The position numbers were made by a program, and so were the translations under genes. Below, one piece after another: positions 45,801 through 56,530 of a stretch of DNA of 64,000 nucleotides; within the stretch, counting starts at the first letter, position 1, and each line of letters starts with the position of its first letter. The notes under the pieces are model-generated. The model was not told the origin of the DNA. It searched no databases and saw only the letters and a list, made by a program, of their open reading frames with translations. The stretch lies in contig OY855907.1 of assembly GCA_963693305.1 (NCBI GenBank), positions 30,813,801 to 30,877,800 on the forward strand, given 5' to 3'. The stretch comes from Meandrina meandrites. Lineage: Eukaryota; Cnidaria; Anthozoa; Scleractinia; Meandrinidae.

Positions 45801-48800
45801 TTAGGTGATACTTTTTCATAACAGAAAATTAGGACCTGTCTTTCGTAGTTTAAGTTTCCGTTGGCAAAAAAACAACAACAACAACAACAATCTCTTAAAG
45901 TCCTTCTTCTTGCTTCTATGGATGTATTATCTCAAGCATCGACGAAATTGCAGCCATAAAATGTACGTGTGTCAAATTGAGGCATTCTACTCTTTACCTT
46001 TTAGTTTTTTCACTGCACATTGCCTTGATTGTCCATCAATCTTTACCAAGCCTTTATAAGCTTCCCCAAACGCGCCTTCTCCTAACTTCTCGTGAAGTGT
46101 AAGATTTGATCTGGGAATTTCAAGCCAATCTCCTCGAATACAAAGCTCTGTCTGCAAGGAAGAAAATTTACATGTGTTTTTTTTATTTGACTGCTTAACT
46201 TCCTCGCAGCAGTAACGGTATGAAGTGAACAATAATAATAAATCAAAAGTTATAAGAAATAATTCCCGACGCAGTTGATGGGAACGTTTAATTACCTCGT
46301 CTTTATTCCGTTTTGATTTACAAGTTGATCCAAACTTGAGGCAAGTAATCACGACGAACAAAGCAGCCAAACTCAGCGGTAACACGATGATCAGCATCAG
46401 ATCCCGGATGAACCTGTCTGTAAACAGGAACAGTTTGTTGATAGTGAGGGCCTATTTAATAGTTTCCCAGTCAGAACCCTGACTGTGGTTTGGATGAATG
46501 ATGTGACCTTAATTTTAATTTAGTTTAGTTTTAGTTGATAAGCAGTATGTCGAAAACTAGGTCGAATGCTTCATCACATGTTGCAAACACTGAGAAACAG
46601 ACAAAGACACAAGGTCATAGGCCAAGTGTTTTTATTGTATATTTTCCTTGTTTAGTTGAATTTTATTTAAGGAGGGGTCCTTTCATTTTTGTTGCTATCA
46701 GTCGGAGGGTAAACCAATTGCTTAATCATGTTCTCGATTGTCACGGTGATCTGTGATGGCAAGAACTGTAAAAAGTACTGGAACGTATGCTTATCTGCAC
46801 AAATTATCTAGCTCCAAGGTAAATACAGCCCTTACCAGGCAATGTCGTTTTTGTTACGAAAACACCATCTGACCTTCCATATTTGTTGTTGCTTGATAAC
46901 CGAATGGTGTACTTTGTGGAGGGCTGTAAATCCTTTAAAGTCATTCCAGTCTGAGCGTATGGCAGTGTCCTCACTACCATGAAGTTCACCGATTCTGCTG
47001 ATTTCTTTTCTTCAATGGTATAGTTGTGTACCTGGTAAAAGTTGCCATATTTTGGCTTATCCCAGGTAAACACCATGTACCGTGCCTGTACATTTGTCAC
47101 TGTCAAGTCTTTAGGCGGCCACGGCTTTCCTAAATGTTACAAAAGCAAACATAGTATGAAGTCAATGCAACATTGCTAAGATAGGGTAGCTCGTAATGGT
47201 TTAAAGATTCTCCTCTTCAGCACTCAATCACAGCAACACATATAACGATACAACTGTTTTTGTTTTTATTATATTTTTATTATTATATAATTATATTTTG
47301 GTCTAATCAGCATCAGTAGCATTTGCGCAAATTTTGAAAAACATCTGTCGGTAGGGTTCGGAGCTTTGTTATTATTACATCAATTTAAGGTGGCACTGCA
47401 CCCCATCAACAATTTTTGAGCCTGTTTCTAATCTTTTAAAAATGTTATTTTGCCAAAAAAAAAAAAAACTTATACAAGCTATTATACCGGTATATGGCGT
47501 TGGGTGGATCGGGGTCCTTTAGGTCTGGTGGGGTTCCATTTTCCCCTTAGTCTGAGATGGGGTGGCAGACTTGAGCCGTTTTATTCTGATACGGCGTAGG
47601 AGTTCCTAGATATAAGCGAAACCTTCCCAACCAAACGTTTCCAAGTACCGCTAGTCTACTTTGGGAACTTCAAAGGAAAAATCTATTGCCAAAACGCACA
47701 GTTCAAGGGCCGATGAATTAGGTTTCCTCACCTGGTACTACTATGGCGGTAACCTTAAGTCCTTCCCAGGACAAAGAATCGAATTCCTCTAAGAAGTGAT
47801 CAATGGCCTCGCCTTTCCCTGTCGTGTTTGCATTTATCGCGGCTAGAATCTTGATGTCTGCTTTTACACTTCCATTACTAAGAAATGAAAAAGAGAACGA
47901 CAGGAAGCTTCAGGCATTGCTAATATACGGTTGTTCCATTGATTTTCTTAACCACAGGATTCGGCTAGTGCAGAAGCGAACTTTCTTACCTGTAGTCCGG
48001 AAAGCAACAACTTGAAATGAAAAAATCTGCCTATTTCAAGGATTTTGAACCATTAAAACTTTTTTTGTATTCTATTATTCTGAAATTCTATATTTAAGAG
48101 GAGCTAGTGCTAAAATCAATAGAAAAAATGGATCGAGACAATTGCGAGATTCTTCAGTAAAGTAAACATTGCATGTATCCCTTGTAGTGGACACCTACCT
48201 CAATCGTATAATTTTGACGTCATATATCTTCAAAACTGAGGATTTATTGAAATCGTGCTTTATCTGCAAAGAAAGAGAAGTTCCTTGAGTATATGTATTA
48301 TATGGCTACAATAGTACGCGCGCTCTGATTGGCTGCTGAGCGGGCGAGATTTTCTTGTAATGACCGGGCATTATGAAAGACTAAAGAAAAATTATGAAAG
48401 ACTAAAGAAGAAAAATACTGGCCTAAGTATGAACGACGAAGAGAGCCACAGCGAGAGCGAGTTTTATTACCCAGGGGAGGATGAACAGACAAAACTGAGC
48501 AAAACAACATGGCCAACGTTGCCACTCATGCGCAAGCGGATATTGAAAAACGTTTCCCTTTTTTCAGCGCTAAAAAGGCCATAAAATAAATAACTTATTA
48601 ACCTCGTCCGTTCGGTCATTACAGGGAAATCTCAGATTTCCCTGTAATGGCCTCACTCTCGGTTAATAAGTAGTATATAGTAGTCTGTAAGCCTTGCAAT
48701 GTCAAAAAATACAACATAGAGTGTACTTTTCATTTCCTGCCCTAATTTATGCACTCACTGAATGTAAATAATGTACATAACTCGAATAATTAATAAGGTA

Positions 48801-51800
48801 AGGATTTCTACGCATCCTTAAAATCTATGGACTAAATGATTCTGGCTAGACTTTCATCCTAACCTGCGATCATGGCAAGTAGAAAAGAACGGCTAATCGC
48901 AGGCTATTTTTACCCTGGAAGAGGAACTTTGTGATTGGATGAAGGTGGCCCGCGGGTATAAGGCTGTCTGACAGGTCCCTTTTTAAAACGCGTAATTGGA
49001 AAGGAAAACGATAAGTGATTTTTAGATTAGAATTTTTAGATCTTGACAGAAACCCCTGAAACAATGTCAAATCATAAAAAAAGTGGTGATAAAGCAAGAT
49101 TTGTCTAAGTTATAAGCGTTTATCTGAAGCCTTTTTATTTAACGAAACACGGTTGTTTTTAATGTTTCACGATTAATAATTTTGAAATGACCTCAAACAT
49201 GCTTGCATTGCAAACTGTTAAAGTTCGCTCACAGCAAGTTACACGATAATCTTAAACGTATAGATTTTACAAAATAACAACTTCCTAATTTTGCCCTTAG
49301 AATTGCTCTAATGTTCTGTCCATCGATCTCAACTGCCGCATAAATGAGAAATCGTGACAACGGTGACAAAATACCCACTCCTTTATTGGATCATATCACT
49401 TAAAACTTTACGCCGAAATATTGAGAAAATCGAACAAATGATATAATTGCAACTTGCATTGAGCTAAACACGATATTTCAAAGGTTCCTGCCAAGTTTCA
49501 GCATGTTTCTCTAGTACAGTTTGAAGAATTTAGGACGGAAAGTCAGGTACTTTTGATTTCTAAGTTGTAGTCGTTTTGCAATCCTGCATGGTGTATTTAA
49601 TTATTCTCTATTCTTGGACGACCGTTGTAAATTTCAAATTCCCCACGATTTTCTGCCCCTTGGGAATGGCTTTGCTTTTGAACGGACCACCTTAAATGAC
49701 TAATAAACAGGGGTATAATTTTAAAAAGGAATACATATTGGCAGGCTGACTTAAACGCTTGTCCCAAATCGAGAAAAACTTACCGAAGTTTTGATGTTCT
49801 CTTCCAAGGCCACGAACGCGCTGCTGCTACGGTTGAGCAGATCTTTGTTAAATTTTGCATCGATCATCAGTTGCAAGTTAATGTCAATAATTACTTCACC
49901 TGGAAATTAAATGAAAATGCACATAAGGAAACACGAAATAGTAATAACACGCTAATTACGGCCAAAATAAACACAGAAATTATGTTGGCGAAGAGATTAA
50001 CTATGACGTTAACTATTGGATTTTGTGCACCCTTCGTATGCTAACAACATTTGGTTGCGTTGCTGTGCTAACAATGTTATAATTTATTTTCACGGTTGCA
50101 CTGCATCGCGAAGAGGCCAAAAGTTTACCATGCTTATTGAAAAATATTCACTTTCCGTAGACTATATTTGAAAAAAAAAATGTGGCCATTCCTACCAACC
50201 ATGTTTTCTCTCAAAGTGCCTCTTTCCATTCAGGTGTATAAATGAGTACTGGGGAATGCTGGAGATAACCCTGGGATGGACTTATGGGCCTACAGCCTCG
50301 AATGCAGACGTATCCATACGAAACAGAGTTTATCTTAGACTTACCAAATGACAAAGTTTTTATGGCGAGGGTCTTGCTGGTTGGCCCATGCCCATTTTCG
50401 TTAAATCCCTTTACTTCAATCTGGTATCTAGTCTCTGCAGCAAGTCCGATCAAAACAATCTCTGTGAGGTTGCTTGTGGTATTTGCTTCAGTATACAGCT
50501 GAGAGCCAACACTTCTGTATCTCACTCGATAGCCCAGCAATTGTTCTTTATAGTGAGAAGGAGGCAGGCTATTCCAGGAGATATGAATTGTAGTTGAATT
50601 CAAAGGATAACCTCTAAGCAAGGTAGGAGCCTTTTCAGGAACTGGTGAAGCAATGGTACAAAAATAAAAGACTAAAAAAGGTATTGTTATTATAACAATT
50701 CAAAGGTCAAAACAAAGCCAGCAGTGTACTGAGAAATGAACTAAAAAATGTGAATTTTGGTATGTTTAGGTTTCGCTTGACGCAACTTAAATAAACCAAG
50801 ACATTTTTTCCGTCAATGTATCTAAGAGTTTCTTTAGTCCTCCTCCATTCTTTTATATGTTCTCCAAAATTTATGTAACATGTAGTGACTAAAAATGGAA
50901 ATAATATTGATTGATGTTTCAGGGTGCAGTTCAAATTTTTCCGCTCAAAAGTTGTTGCTAAATTGATTTGCGTTTGTAACAAAGTCCCACAATCCTCTCT
51001 CATTACTCCCGAGTGTTAACATGGTTAAAGCTCGCCACTGGGGAAACGAAAATACTGATTCCGTAGCACATGCACAGGTCATTCAGTGGTAAACGTGACT
51101 TTCGACGATAAAACGTGTGCAATTTCAGTTAAAAGAAAAAATATGTCTAGCGGCACCAGCGATATTTATAATCTTCCTTATATATGTGTTTTGAAATTAT
51201 GCGTATACATGTATTAACCGGCTCATACGTCGTCGTCGCTACAGAACATAATTGGTGTCCATTCTAAGTAGATATTAGGTTAGAAACGTGTTATAAAAAT
51301 GTTGGGACGCTTATCTTTCGTCAGAGAAAACGATTGAGGTGGATTCATTGTTTTTTTTTTTCATTTTGTTAAATACCAACATTTAAGTATCATTCGAGTT
51401 TACCTCTTGGAGGACATCGAGGCACGCCACAATATTCCCATCGAACCTTAGGGTCAGTGGTATAGCACCAAGGTCCATCCGGGGCACTGCTATCTGGATT
51501 ACGACACATGTTAGATTCATTCTGACCATCAACAACATCTCGAGGAATCCGCCAGTGACGATGAGGACACTGTTTGCTCCATGCTTGACAAGGACGGCCG
51601 GACCGAGTGATGTTTACATTGCCGCGGTAACCAACCCCGACGCCATAGTAACAATCTACAACAAATTGAATTCGTCTGATTAACTTAAGAATTAGATGTA
51701 AAATTGTAGATCGAAAATTTTGTGAATGTGACGTTTCATCCCTATTTAGAAGGTGGAGGCGCTGGGGGCACACTATGACTTTAATCAAACCAAAATTAAC

Positions 51801-54169
51801 CTCACCTTCACAGCATTATATTCGGGTAATAGCACCCAACCTTTGTGACTTTTCCCAAGACTTATCTGGAAATATTTGGTGTTTTAAACCGTGAAAAGCT
51901 CCGGCCTGAGGGCCACTAGGCTCGTATACAGACTTTATTTTTTAATTGTTTTCGCGCGTGTCTTGATTTTTCAATAGCATCCCTATTTTGAAATGGTGTG
52001 TTATCGAAATTTGGTGTATTTCGAGGTAAATTTTTCTATTTTAGTAAGTTTTGAATTTCATGAGTAGTTTGATCATAAATCGTAGAGGTTTTTGCGTCCT
52101 TATATTTTTCTTTGTTTTAAGTCATAAATTTGCACCATATTTTAAATTTAAGTTAAATCCGGACAAAATTTATATTGTATGCTAGAGTTTTCAATCTCAA
52201 GGCTGTGTCAGAAAGGTCCATCAAGCCAAGTATATCAACTAAAGTATTACTATTACAAGTTTTAGTACTGAGAAAGTGCTAAAGATAATATGCCTAAATG
52301 ATAACAATCAGAACTGCAAAAACAGACCTGTACTTCTTGTATCATCACCTGTGGAAAAGGGAATTCAAAACAAATTATTCTGTCACTCGGCCGTGTAACT
52401 GTTTACTACCGTTATGAACTAGAGAGTCATGTGACGTCAATAGTTGATACAGGAAGGAAAGGAAAAATATCTTTCCCGAAAATCGCTTGCAAGTAGAAGA
52501 GATCAGTATTAATGAAAAAAGACGGAGTTTTCAAAATCTGAACAAGCATACCCTGGATCTGACAGGACGTACGCTAATGAATGGTTGTCAACAGGTAATC
52601 AGAACCGGGACTGATTGGCTACGGAAATTGGCCAATTGTTTAGTAATAGTCGATGACGTCACAGCCAATCAAATGCACAGATTTAAAAGGGGCGAATTAG
52701 ACAGTACGATTTTGCTTACGATTATCCCATGTGACACGCACACGCCATGACTACAACACGAATCGCGTCGTGTAAATCAACCTACAACATCCTTACAACA
52801 GACGCACGCGCGTGTAAATGATCCTGAGCCATGTTGTAGGCCTTCGTAAGCTTGTCGCATGGGAGAAAGTCGTACCGTGTAAATCGGACCTAATGGAGCA
52901 CGGCTAGATCTTACAGAAACAGCATTTAAAGAGGTGGAGAATGGCACTAGGATGAAAATTGTAAGTCTCCGAAACGTTTGATCTGATCTCAAAATCTCGA
53001 AAGCCTTAAGTTTGCAATCAGGGTCTTGAAGTTTTTGCCGCACGTTCTCGGAGTCTCTTTTGACCGAGAATCTCAGTTCCAATAAATCAAACAAGAGCTT
53101 AGGACACGCGTTCCAATGGATAACTTAAAAGGAATTTGTACAATTGAGATATACGCACCCGATATTGGATAGTATTGATAGCATTCAGGGGCATCTCCTC
53201 CATTAGCAACGTCATATAATGAACAATTGATCATGTCTTTGTCGAATATTGGGTCCGATTCCGCTGTTTTCCTGATAACAATCATTTCATCTTTACAAAG
53301 CTCTTGATCCAGATATTCGCATGTCCTGCGACAGATACTGCGGGATTGAGGCTTGTCTAGTGTTGTGTCGCAGGGCGGAAAATGATAACGACAATACAAA
53401 TCTCTCATGAGTGGTCTGCACTTATCAGCTATATTAAATATATCAAAGTAGCTTTGAAACTGCGAAGTATGCCATTCACCGTACCTCAATGTACCACTAT
53501 CACCAAACACATACAGGCTAGTAATAATGTTCTCGCAAAAACCCCCTTTGATGGTGTAGCTGTAAAAAATACACGCAGCATTCCTCACAGAAGCAGTTAC
53601 TGGAGGTAGCGCCTGTACGCAGCTGAAACAAAAAAGCAAAACAAAAGTAAATTGCAAAGGAAAGTTAGATTTATTGTATAGCTACATTTATCGGGTAGCA
53701 CTTTAGAGTATCAAATTTTTGTGGACGTTTACAGTACCCACCTTGAATTGGTGTCCACTTGGGTAAAGTTATTCTCTAGAAAACAAAATAGAGGTCCCCA
53801 AGCAATAATCATACAATCCATGACCATTATAAACTTTATAATGTATAGCACCATTATTCTGGGACTTTTTTTTTTCGTGCAATTTACCTGGCGATCGTTT
53901 TGACCTGATAAAAAGTCGATATAGCTTAAAATGGCCTTAGGGAGCTTAGTGGCTAAAGAGGTCTGTACTTTTATAGCATAAATGTCCAGAAGTTTTACTG
54001 GTCTGTCAGGATGGGATGGGTCCACAGCGTGGCTACCTCGCGTAACATTGCTTAGATATCCCGCCCTTATAAGTATTAGATACTCAAAACCATAGCTCAA
54101 TCACTTACCACAATCAACCAAGTTAATACACAAAATGACAAGAATTCCAACGAATTGGGCTTTTTCCAT
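39748..54169 (-). CDS. Receptor tyrosine kinase, Fz-kringle-FN3-SEA-FN3-TM-kinase (copy B), 18 exons
   Basis: Coding exons, 5' to 3': 54169-54109, 53599-53159, 51655-51404, 50641-50345, 49899-49784, 48010-47982, 47877-47732, 47129-46836, 46417-46296, 46151-45998, 45647-45537, 44868-44690, 42888-42766, 42155-42085, 41707-41667, 41225-41129, 40253-40154, 39846-39748. They join to 2,733 nt, exactly 910 codons plus stop, with all phases matching. It is a single-pass plasma-membrane receptor. The extracellular modules suggest Wnt-like or other protein ligands. The cytoplasmic kinase has [23 protein letters not shown] and [10 protein letters not shown], so it should be active and phosphorylate tyrosine. 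The kinase looks closest to the FGFR/RET/Tie-like group, not to ROR, although Fz plus kringle is ROR-like. This combination of modules is not one I know from characterised receptors. Confidence 0.85.
40154..40253 (-). CDS. Copy B exon 17: end of kinase domain
   Basis: [20 protein letters not shown] then [13 protein letters not shown]. The CW-x-x-x-P-x-x-R-P-x-F motif closes the domain. Acceptor ACAACAG|T, donor GAA|GTAAG. Confidence 0.93.
41129..41225 (-). CDS. Copy B exon 16: kinase C-lobe
   Basis: [20 protein letters not shown] then [12 protein letters not shown]. The PY-x-G and the basic-hydrophobic run match the helix G region of receptor kinases. Donor AT|GTAATA (phase 2). Confidence 0.9.
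41667..41707 (-). CDS. Copy B exon 15: kinase helix F, 41 nt
   Basis: [13 protein letters not shown]. Acceptor TTTGCAG|G completes the split valine codon, donor G|GTAAAC. Confidence 0.92.
42085..42155 (-). CDS. Copy B exon 14: kinase P+1 loop
   Basis: [20 protein letters not shown] then KTD and a split valine codon. LPVRWMA is the tyrosine-kinase-specific P+1 signature. Donor GT|GTAAGT (phase 2). Confidence 0.92.
42766..42888 (-). CDS. Copy B exon 13: catalytic loop and activation loop
   Basis: [20 protein letters not shown] then [25 protein letters not shown] and DFG are intact. Tyrosines in the activation loop could be autophosphorylated. Acceptor TTTTTTCAG|TGC. Confidence 0.95.
43545..44123. 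mobile_element. piggyBac-like MITE, CAGACCGG family, 579 bp (copy 2)
   Basis: TTAA at 43541-43544 and 44124-44127 flanks CCCTATTCAGACCGGG ... CCGGTCTGGATAGGG. The ends are inverted and the target duplication is perfect. It lies in a kinase intron of receptor copy B and matches 8355-8960. It carries no transposase. Confidence 0.9.
44690..44868 (-). CDS. Copy B exon 12: kinase hinge and helices D-E
   Basis: [20 protein letters not shown], then [19 protein letters not shown]. This is the hinge and the helix leading to the catalytic loop. Acceptor AGATAG|AG is weak in pyrimidines but in phase. Donor AAG|GTAAAT (phase 0). Confidence 0.87.
45537..45647 (-). CDS. Copy B exon 11: kinase helix C region
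   Basis: [20 protein letters not shown] then [11 protein letters not shown]. The glutamate in NELQIM is the likely salt-bridge residue of helix C. Acceptor GACTACAG|CA, donor AGCG|GTAAGT. Confidence 0.9.
45998..46151 (-). CDS. Copy B exon 10: juxtamembrane and kinase P-loop
   Basis: [20 protein letters not shown] then GAFGEAYKG and QCAVKKLK. This contains the glycine loop and the ATP-binding lysine. The W-E-I-P-R lead-in is typical of FGFR/RET-type kinases. Donor AAAG|GTAAAG (phase 1). Confidence 0.93.
46296..46417 (-). CDS. Copy B exon 9: transmembrane helix
   Basis: [20 protein letters not shown] then basic [14 protein letters not shown]. Acceptor TTTACAG|AC, donor GAG|GTAATT (phase 0). 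Last exon shared with copy A. Confidence 0.9.
46836..47129 (-). CDS. Copy B exon 8: second FN3 domain
   Basis: [20 protein letters not shown], then [34 protein letters not shown] and [10 protein letters not shown]. Membrane-proximal FN3, phase 1-1. Confidence 0.92.
47486..47627. other. ~142 bp present only in copy B intron
   Basis: Copy A reads AAGCTATTATCCAACCAAACG (about 17223). Copy B has ~142 bp (from ACCGGTATATGGCG to GCGAAACCTTC) between TTAT and CCAACC. No inverted ends are visible. Confidence 0.6.
47732..47877 (-). CDS. Copy B exon 7: C-terminal part of SEA-like module
   Basis: [20 protein letters not shown] then [20 protein letters not shown]. The GSVKA turn is at the expected SEA self-cleavage position. 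Acceptor TTTCTTAG|T, donor CCAG|GTGAGG. Confidence 0.77.
47982..48010 (-). CDS. Copy B exon 6: 29 nt micro-exon (tentative)
   Basis: LLLSGLQVR plus two bases. Needed to keep frame and to supply the strand before NGSV. In copy B a consensus-like donor (CAG|GTAAGA) lies 8 nt earlier, but using it would put exon 7 out of frame. Copy A has lost that site (CAGCTAAGA). Confidence 0.5.
48295..48700. repeat. Intronic repeat with hairpin, copy B counterpart
   Basis: It matches 18000-18480 but lacks about 100 bp. The hairpin at 48614-48652 keeps the same stem with one G-T pair. The short plus-strand frame here (48429-48584) begins [17 protein letters not shown]. Confidence 0.6.
49784..49899 (-). CDS. 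Copy B exon 5: N-terminal part of SEA-like module
   Basis: [20 protein letters not shown] then [19 protein letters not shown]. Acceptor TTTCCAG|GT (phase 1), donor TCG|GTAAGT (phase 0). Conserved with copy A. Confidence 0.72.
50345..50641 (-). CDS. Copy B exon 4: first FN3 domain
   Basis: [52 protein letters not shown] and [11 protein letters not shown] give a full FN3 fold. Phase 1-1. Donor TTTG|GTAAGT. Confidence 0.9.
51404..51655 (-). CDS. Copy B exon 3: kringle domain
   Basis: A complete six-cysteine kringle ([52 protein letters not shown]) in a symmetrical phase 1-1 exon, the classic mobile-module arrangement. Confidence 0.93.
53159..53599 (-). CDS. Copy B exon 2: Frizzled-type cysteine-rich domain
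   Basis: Ten cysteines: [56 protein letters not shown]. Donor G|GTGCGT joins to the kringle exon as D-C-Y-Y-G. Acceptor CTCCAG|TA (53599) keeps frame with exon 1. The alternative TTTCAG|CTGCG at 53622 has a better pyrimidine tract but is out of phase with exon 1's best donor. Confidence 0.82.
54109..54169 (-). CDS. Copy B exon 1: start codon and signal peptide
   Basis: ATG at 54169 opens [20 protein letters not shown], then donor G|GTAAGTG (phase 1). It is hydrophobic and signal-peptide-like, and conserved in copy A. Untranslated upstream exons cannot be excluded. Confidence 0.78.
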
Positions 54170-54723
54170 GTGTCAAGGATACGTCACACCAACACGTCAA
54201 TATCTATAAGGTAGACGGTGTAAAGAGTAGCACTAAGGAAGCCATGTATGTAAATGGCACTACGCTCAAAAGGTAGCAAAAGACCGAGATTGTCGACATA
54301 GTATTATAGTTGAAGCCTTGTGCCTCAATAGTGGCACTGAGCATAAGTCAGTGAGACAGTGAGCGGGTGAGTAGGTGAGTTCGACATATACGGTATTCAC
54401 ATAACTCATATTGTTCAGTAGGTACTTTTCTATCCTTGTGCAAAATTTGGTGCTTTTACCATAAGTCCCACAATATGGCGATAATTTGGCACCAATCTGC
54501 CGGACTAAATTACTGAGGTAAACATGTACAACACGAACAGTCTCGTCACATATCATATACAAGGATATTCACGGAAAGAAAAGGAGCAGTGGTATTTGAA
54601 GTAAAAATGATATTTGTGGATTGTTTCAAAGCAAGATGTAAACGATGCATTGCAGAAAAAGGAAATTTTACTTTTAAAACCCCTTCGTCCGATTTCAGTT
54701 CTCCCCCTCGTTTCCAAGGTCAT

Positions 54724-54760
54724 GGATACAAATACAAATACAAATACAAATACAAACATA
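54724..54760. repeat. (TACAAA)n tail of a LINE fragment
   Basis: Five to six ACAAAT units lie directly downstream, in minus orientation, of the LINE 3' end. Short tandem 3' tails of this kind are typical of CR1/L2-like LINEs. Confidence 0.75.
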
Positions 54761-55080
54761 CTTTATTCAAGATACACATGTACAATAATAAGAAAATAAG
54801 AAAGACTTAAAAATATGAAAAGGCATCTTGAAGAGGAAGTTCGGAGGTTAGCCCTATATAAAACTCCCTTAAAAAAAGAGCACAAATAAAATTAAAAGGA
54901 AAAAAAAAAGAACCATAATTAAATATTCATATGTGATTTAAGCTTAGATTTAAAAAGCTGAAGGCTTTCAGCCTCTACAATGTCCCTAGGTAGTGAATTC
55001 CAGTGTTTGACTATCCTAATAAAAAAGGAATTTTTATAACAGTTAAGTCTGGCTGGCTTGACATAGAGTTGGTGCGGTCC
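54760..55080 (-). pseudogene. 3' end of a CR1/L2-like LINE (RT C-terminus), 5'-truncated
   Basis: Minus strand 55080-54919 encodes GPHQLYVKPARLNCYKNSFF then IRIVKHWNSLPRDIVEAESL and QLFKSKLKSHMNI with a stop. This is the conserved W-N-S-L-P end of LINE reverse transcriptases. The 3' UTR and ACAAAT tail follow. Everything upstream is missing. Confidence 0.75.
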
Positions 55081-55103
55081 AAGTTCAACTGTTAGCATTT
55101 TTT

Positions 55104-56291
55104 GAGGTTAACAAAGTTCTATCGGTATATCAATCCGGCTTCCGTAAGAAGCATTCTACCGAAACCGCGGTTGTCCACAAACGACAGTTGACTGGCGCTG
55201 CCTTTATTGACTTAAAAAAGGCTTTCGATCTTGTTGACCACAAATGTCTCCTTCACAAGCTAGAGCACTAAGGAGTTAGAGGGCACAGTCTCGGCTGGTT
55301 CAGAAACTATCTCACCACCCGCTCGCAGCGAGTTCAATATGGAAAGGAGTTATCATCCAGCCTTCCTCTCGACTTCGGTGTTCCTCAGGGTTCCTTGTTG
55401 GGGCCTCTATTATTTGTGATACACATAAACGATTTGCCTCAATGTTTACTGCACTCGTCGATTAGCATGTATGCGGATGACACTGTTATCTATTATTCTG
55501 GATCTGAGGTTAGCAACATCAGCGAAAATTTACAAGAAGACCTCAACCGTGTTGAGCAGTGGTTGGTGAACAGTAAGCTAATACTAAACCAGAGCAAAAC
55601 CAAAGGGTTACTCTTTGGAACAAGACAACTGCTGCAAACCACCTCAGACTTTGTCCTGCAGATTCAAAGCAAGGACATAGAGAGAGTGACGAAGTTCACT
55701 TACCTTGGGACTATGCTCGATGAACAGCTTCACTGGAAAGAGCATATAGACACTACTTGTAAAAAAGTTAATAAGCGTCTAGGACTTCTAGCACGCATAC
55801 GATCTTGCCTCACTCTTAAAGCAGCGAAGTGTGTCTACAATACCCTTATTGAGCCAATCTTAAGCTATACTGACACTGCTTGGGGTGAACTGTCTGTTGG
55901 CTCCAGCAAAAGTCTGCAGCGGTTGCAAAACCGTGCTGCCCGTATCATTCTCAAGCGTGACTCTTCTAGAGATACTTTTAATGTTTTAGGGTGGACTGAC
56001 TTAGAAACAAACCGTAAAATACACAAATGTGTTTTAGTTTTTAAATGTTTGCATAACTTAGTTCCTCAGTATTTAAGTAACTATTTCATTAGGAACTACA
56101 ATGTACATGGTTACAACACTCGAAGGAAGGCTGACCTCCATCTACCCAAACCCAAACTTAGTCTTGGCAAACGTACTTTTAGATTTTCTGGCACAGCCCT
56201 TTTTAATTCACTACCTTGTAAAATCCAAGAAGCTGTATCACTCTCCTCTTTTAAAAATCTTGTCAAAGCCCATTTTATTTATAGCACCTAA
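55104..56291 (+). pseudogene. LINE reverse transcriptase fragment with internal stop
   Basis: The frame begins inside the RT domain with YQSGFRKKHSTETA, continues through FIDLKKAFDLVDH (motif A), is cut by a TAA at 55269-55271, then resumes in the same frame with VPQGSLLGPLLF and SMYADDTVIYYS (catalytic YADD) to the thumb and end at 56291. The N-terminal endonuclease part is absent. It is a 5'-truncated, dead copy of a jockey/CR1-like LINE. Confidence 0.88.
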
Positions 56292-56530
56292 TTTATGATA
56301 TCTATTTTTCCCCTACCAGTTCATGCTTGTAACTCGTTTCAATTTTTTAAACTCTTTTTATATAACTATTTCAACCACTAGACATTAGTTTTTTTTACTC
56401 TATTTTTATAACTATTTTAAACTAGTAGACATTTTATATTTTTAGAAATTGTGTTTAGCAGGGCCCCTCTGGATACCAGCCACTGTGCTGAATGGGCCAC
56501 CCTGCATAAATAAAGTTTTACCTACCTAAC
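56292..56530 (+). mobile_element. 3' UTR of the LINE fragment
   Basis: GGGCCACCCTGCATAAATAA followed by AGTTTTACCTACCTA marks the probable 3' end near 56530. Duplicate ACTCTTTTTATAACTATTT-like phrases occur upstream. Confidence 0.6.

Noticed and set aside
53600..53622. Earlier Frizzled exon start at TTTCAG|CTGCG
   Set aside because: Good acceptor in both copies, but it gives phase 2 entry while exon 1 ends in phase 1. Kept as an alternative if exon 1 uses another donor.
53889..54100. Possible extra exon between signal peptide and Frizzled exon of copy B
   Set aside because: It has a plausible acceptor and donor, but its frame does not match the exon 1 donor, and no equivalent is seen in copy A.
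39748..54169. Calling copy B a ROR receptor
   Set aside because: Fz plus kringle fits, but there is no Ig domain, FN3 and SEA-like modules are present, and the kinase motifs look FGFR/RET/Tie-like. No gene symbol is assigned.
54589..54810. Lysine/tyrosine repeat peptide near 54720
   Set aside because: Translation of the ACAAAT tail of a LINE fragment.
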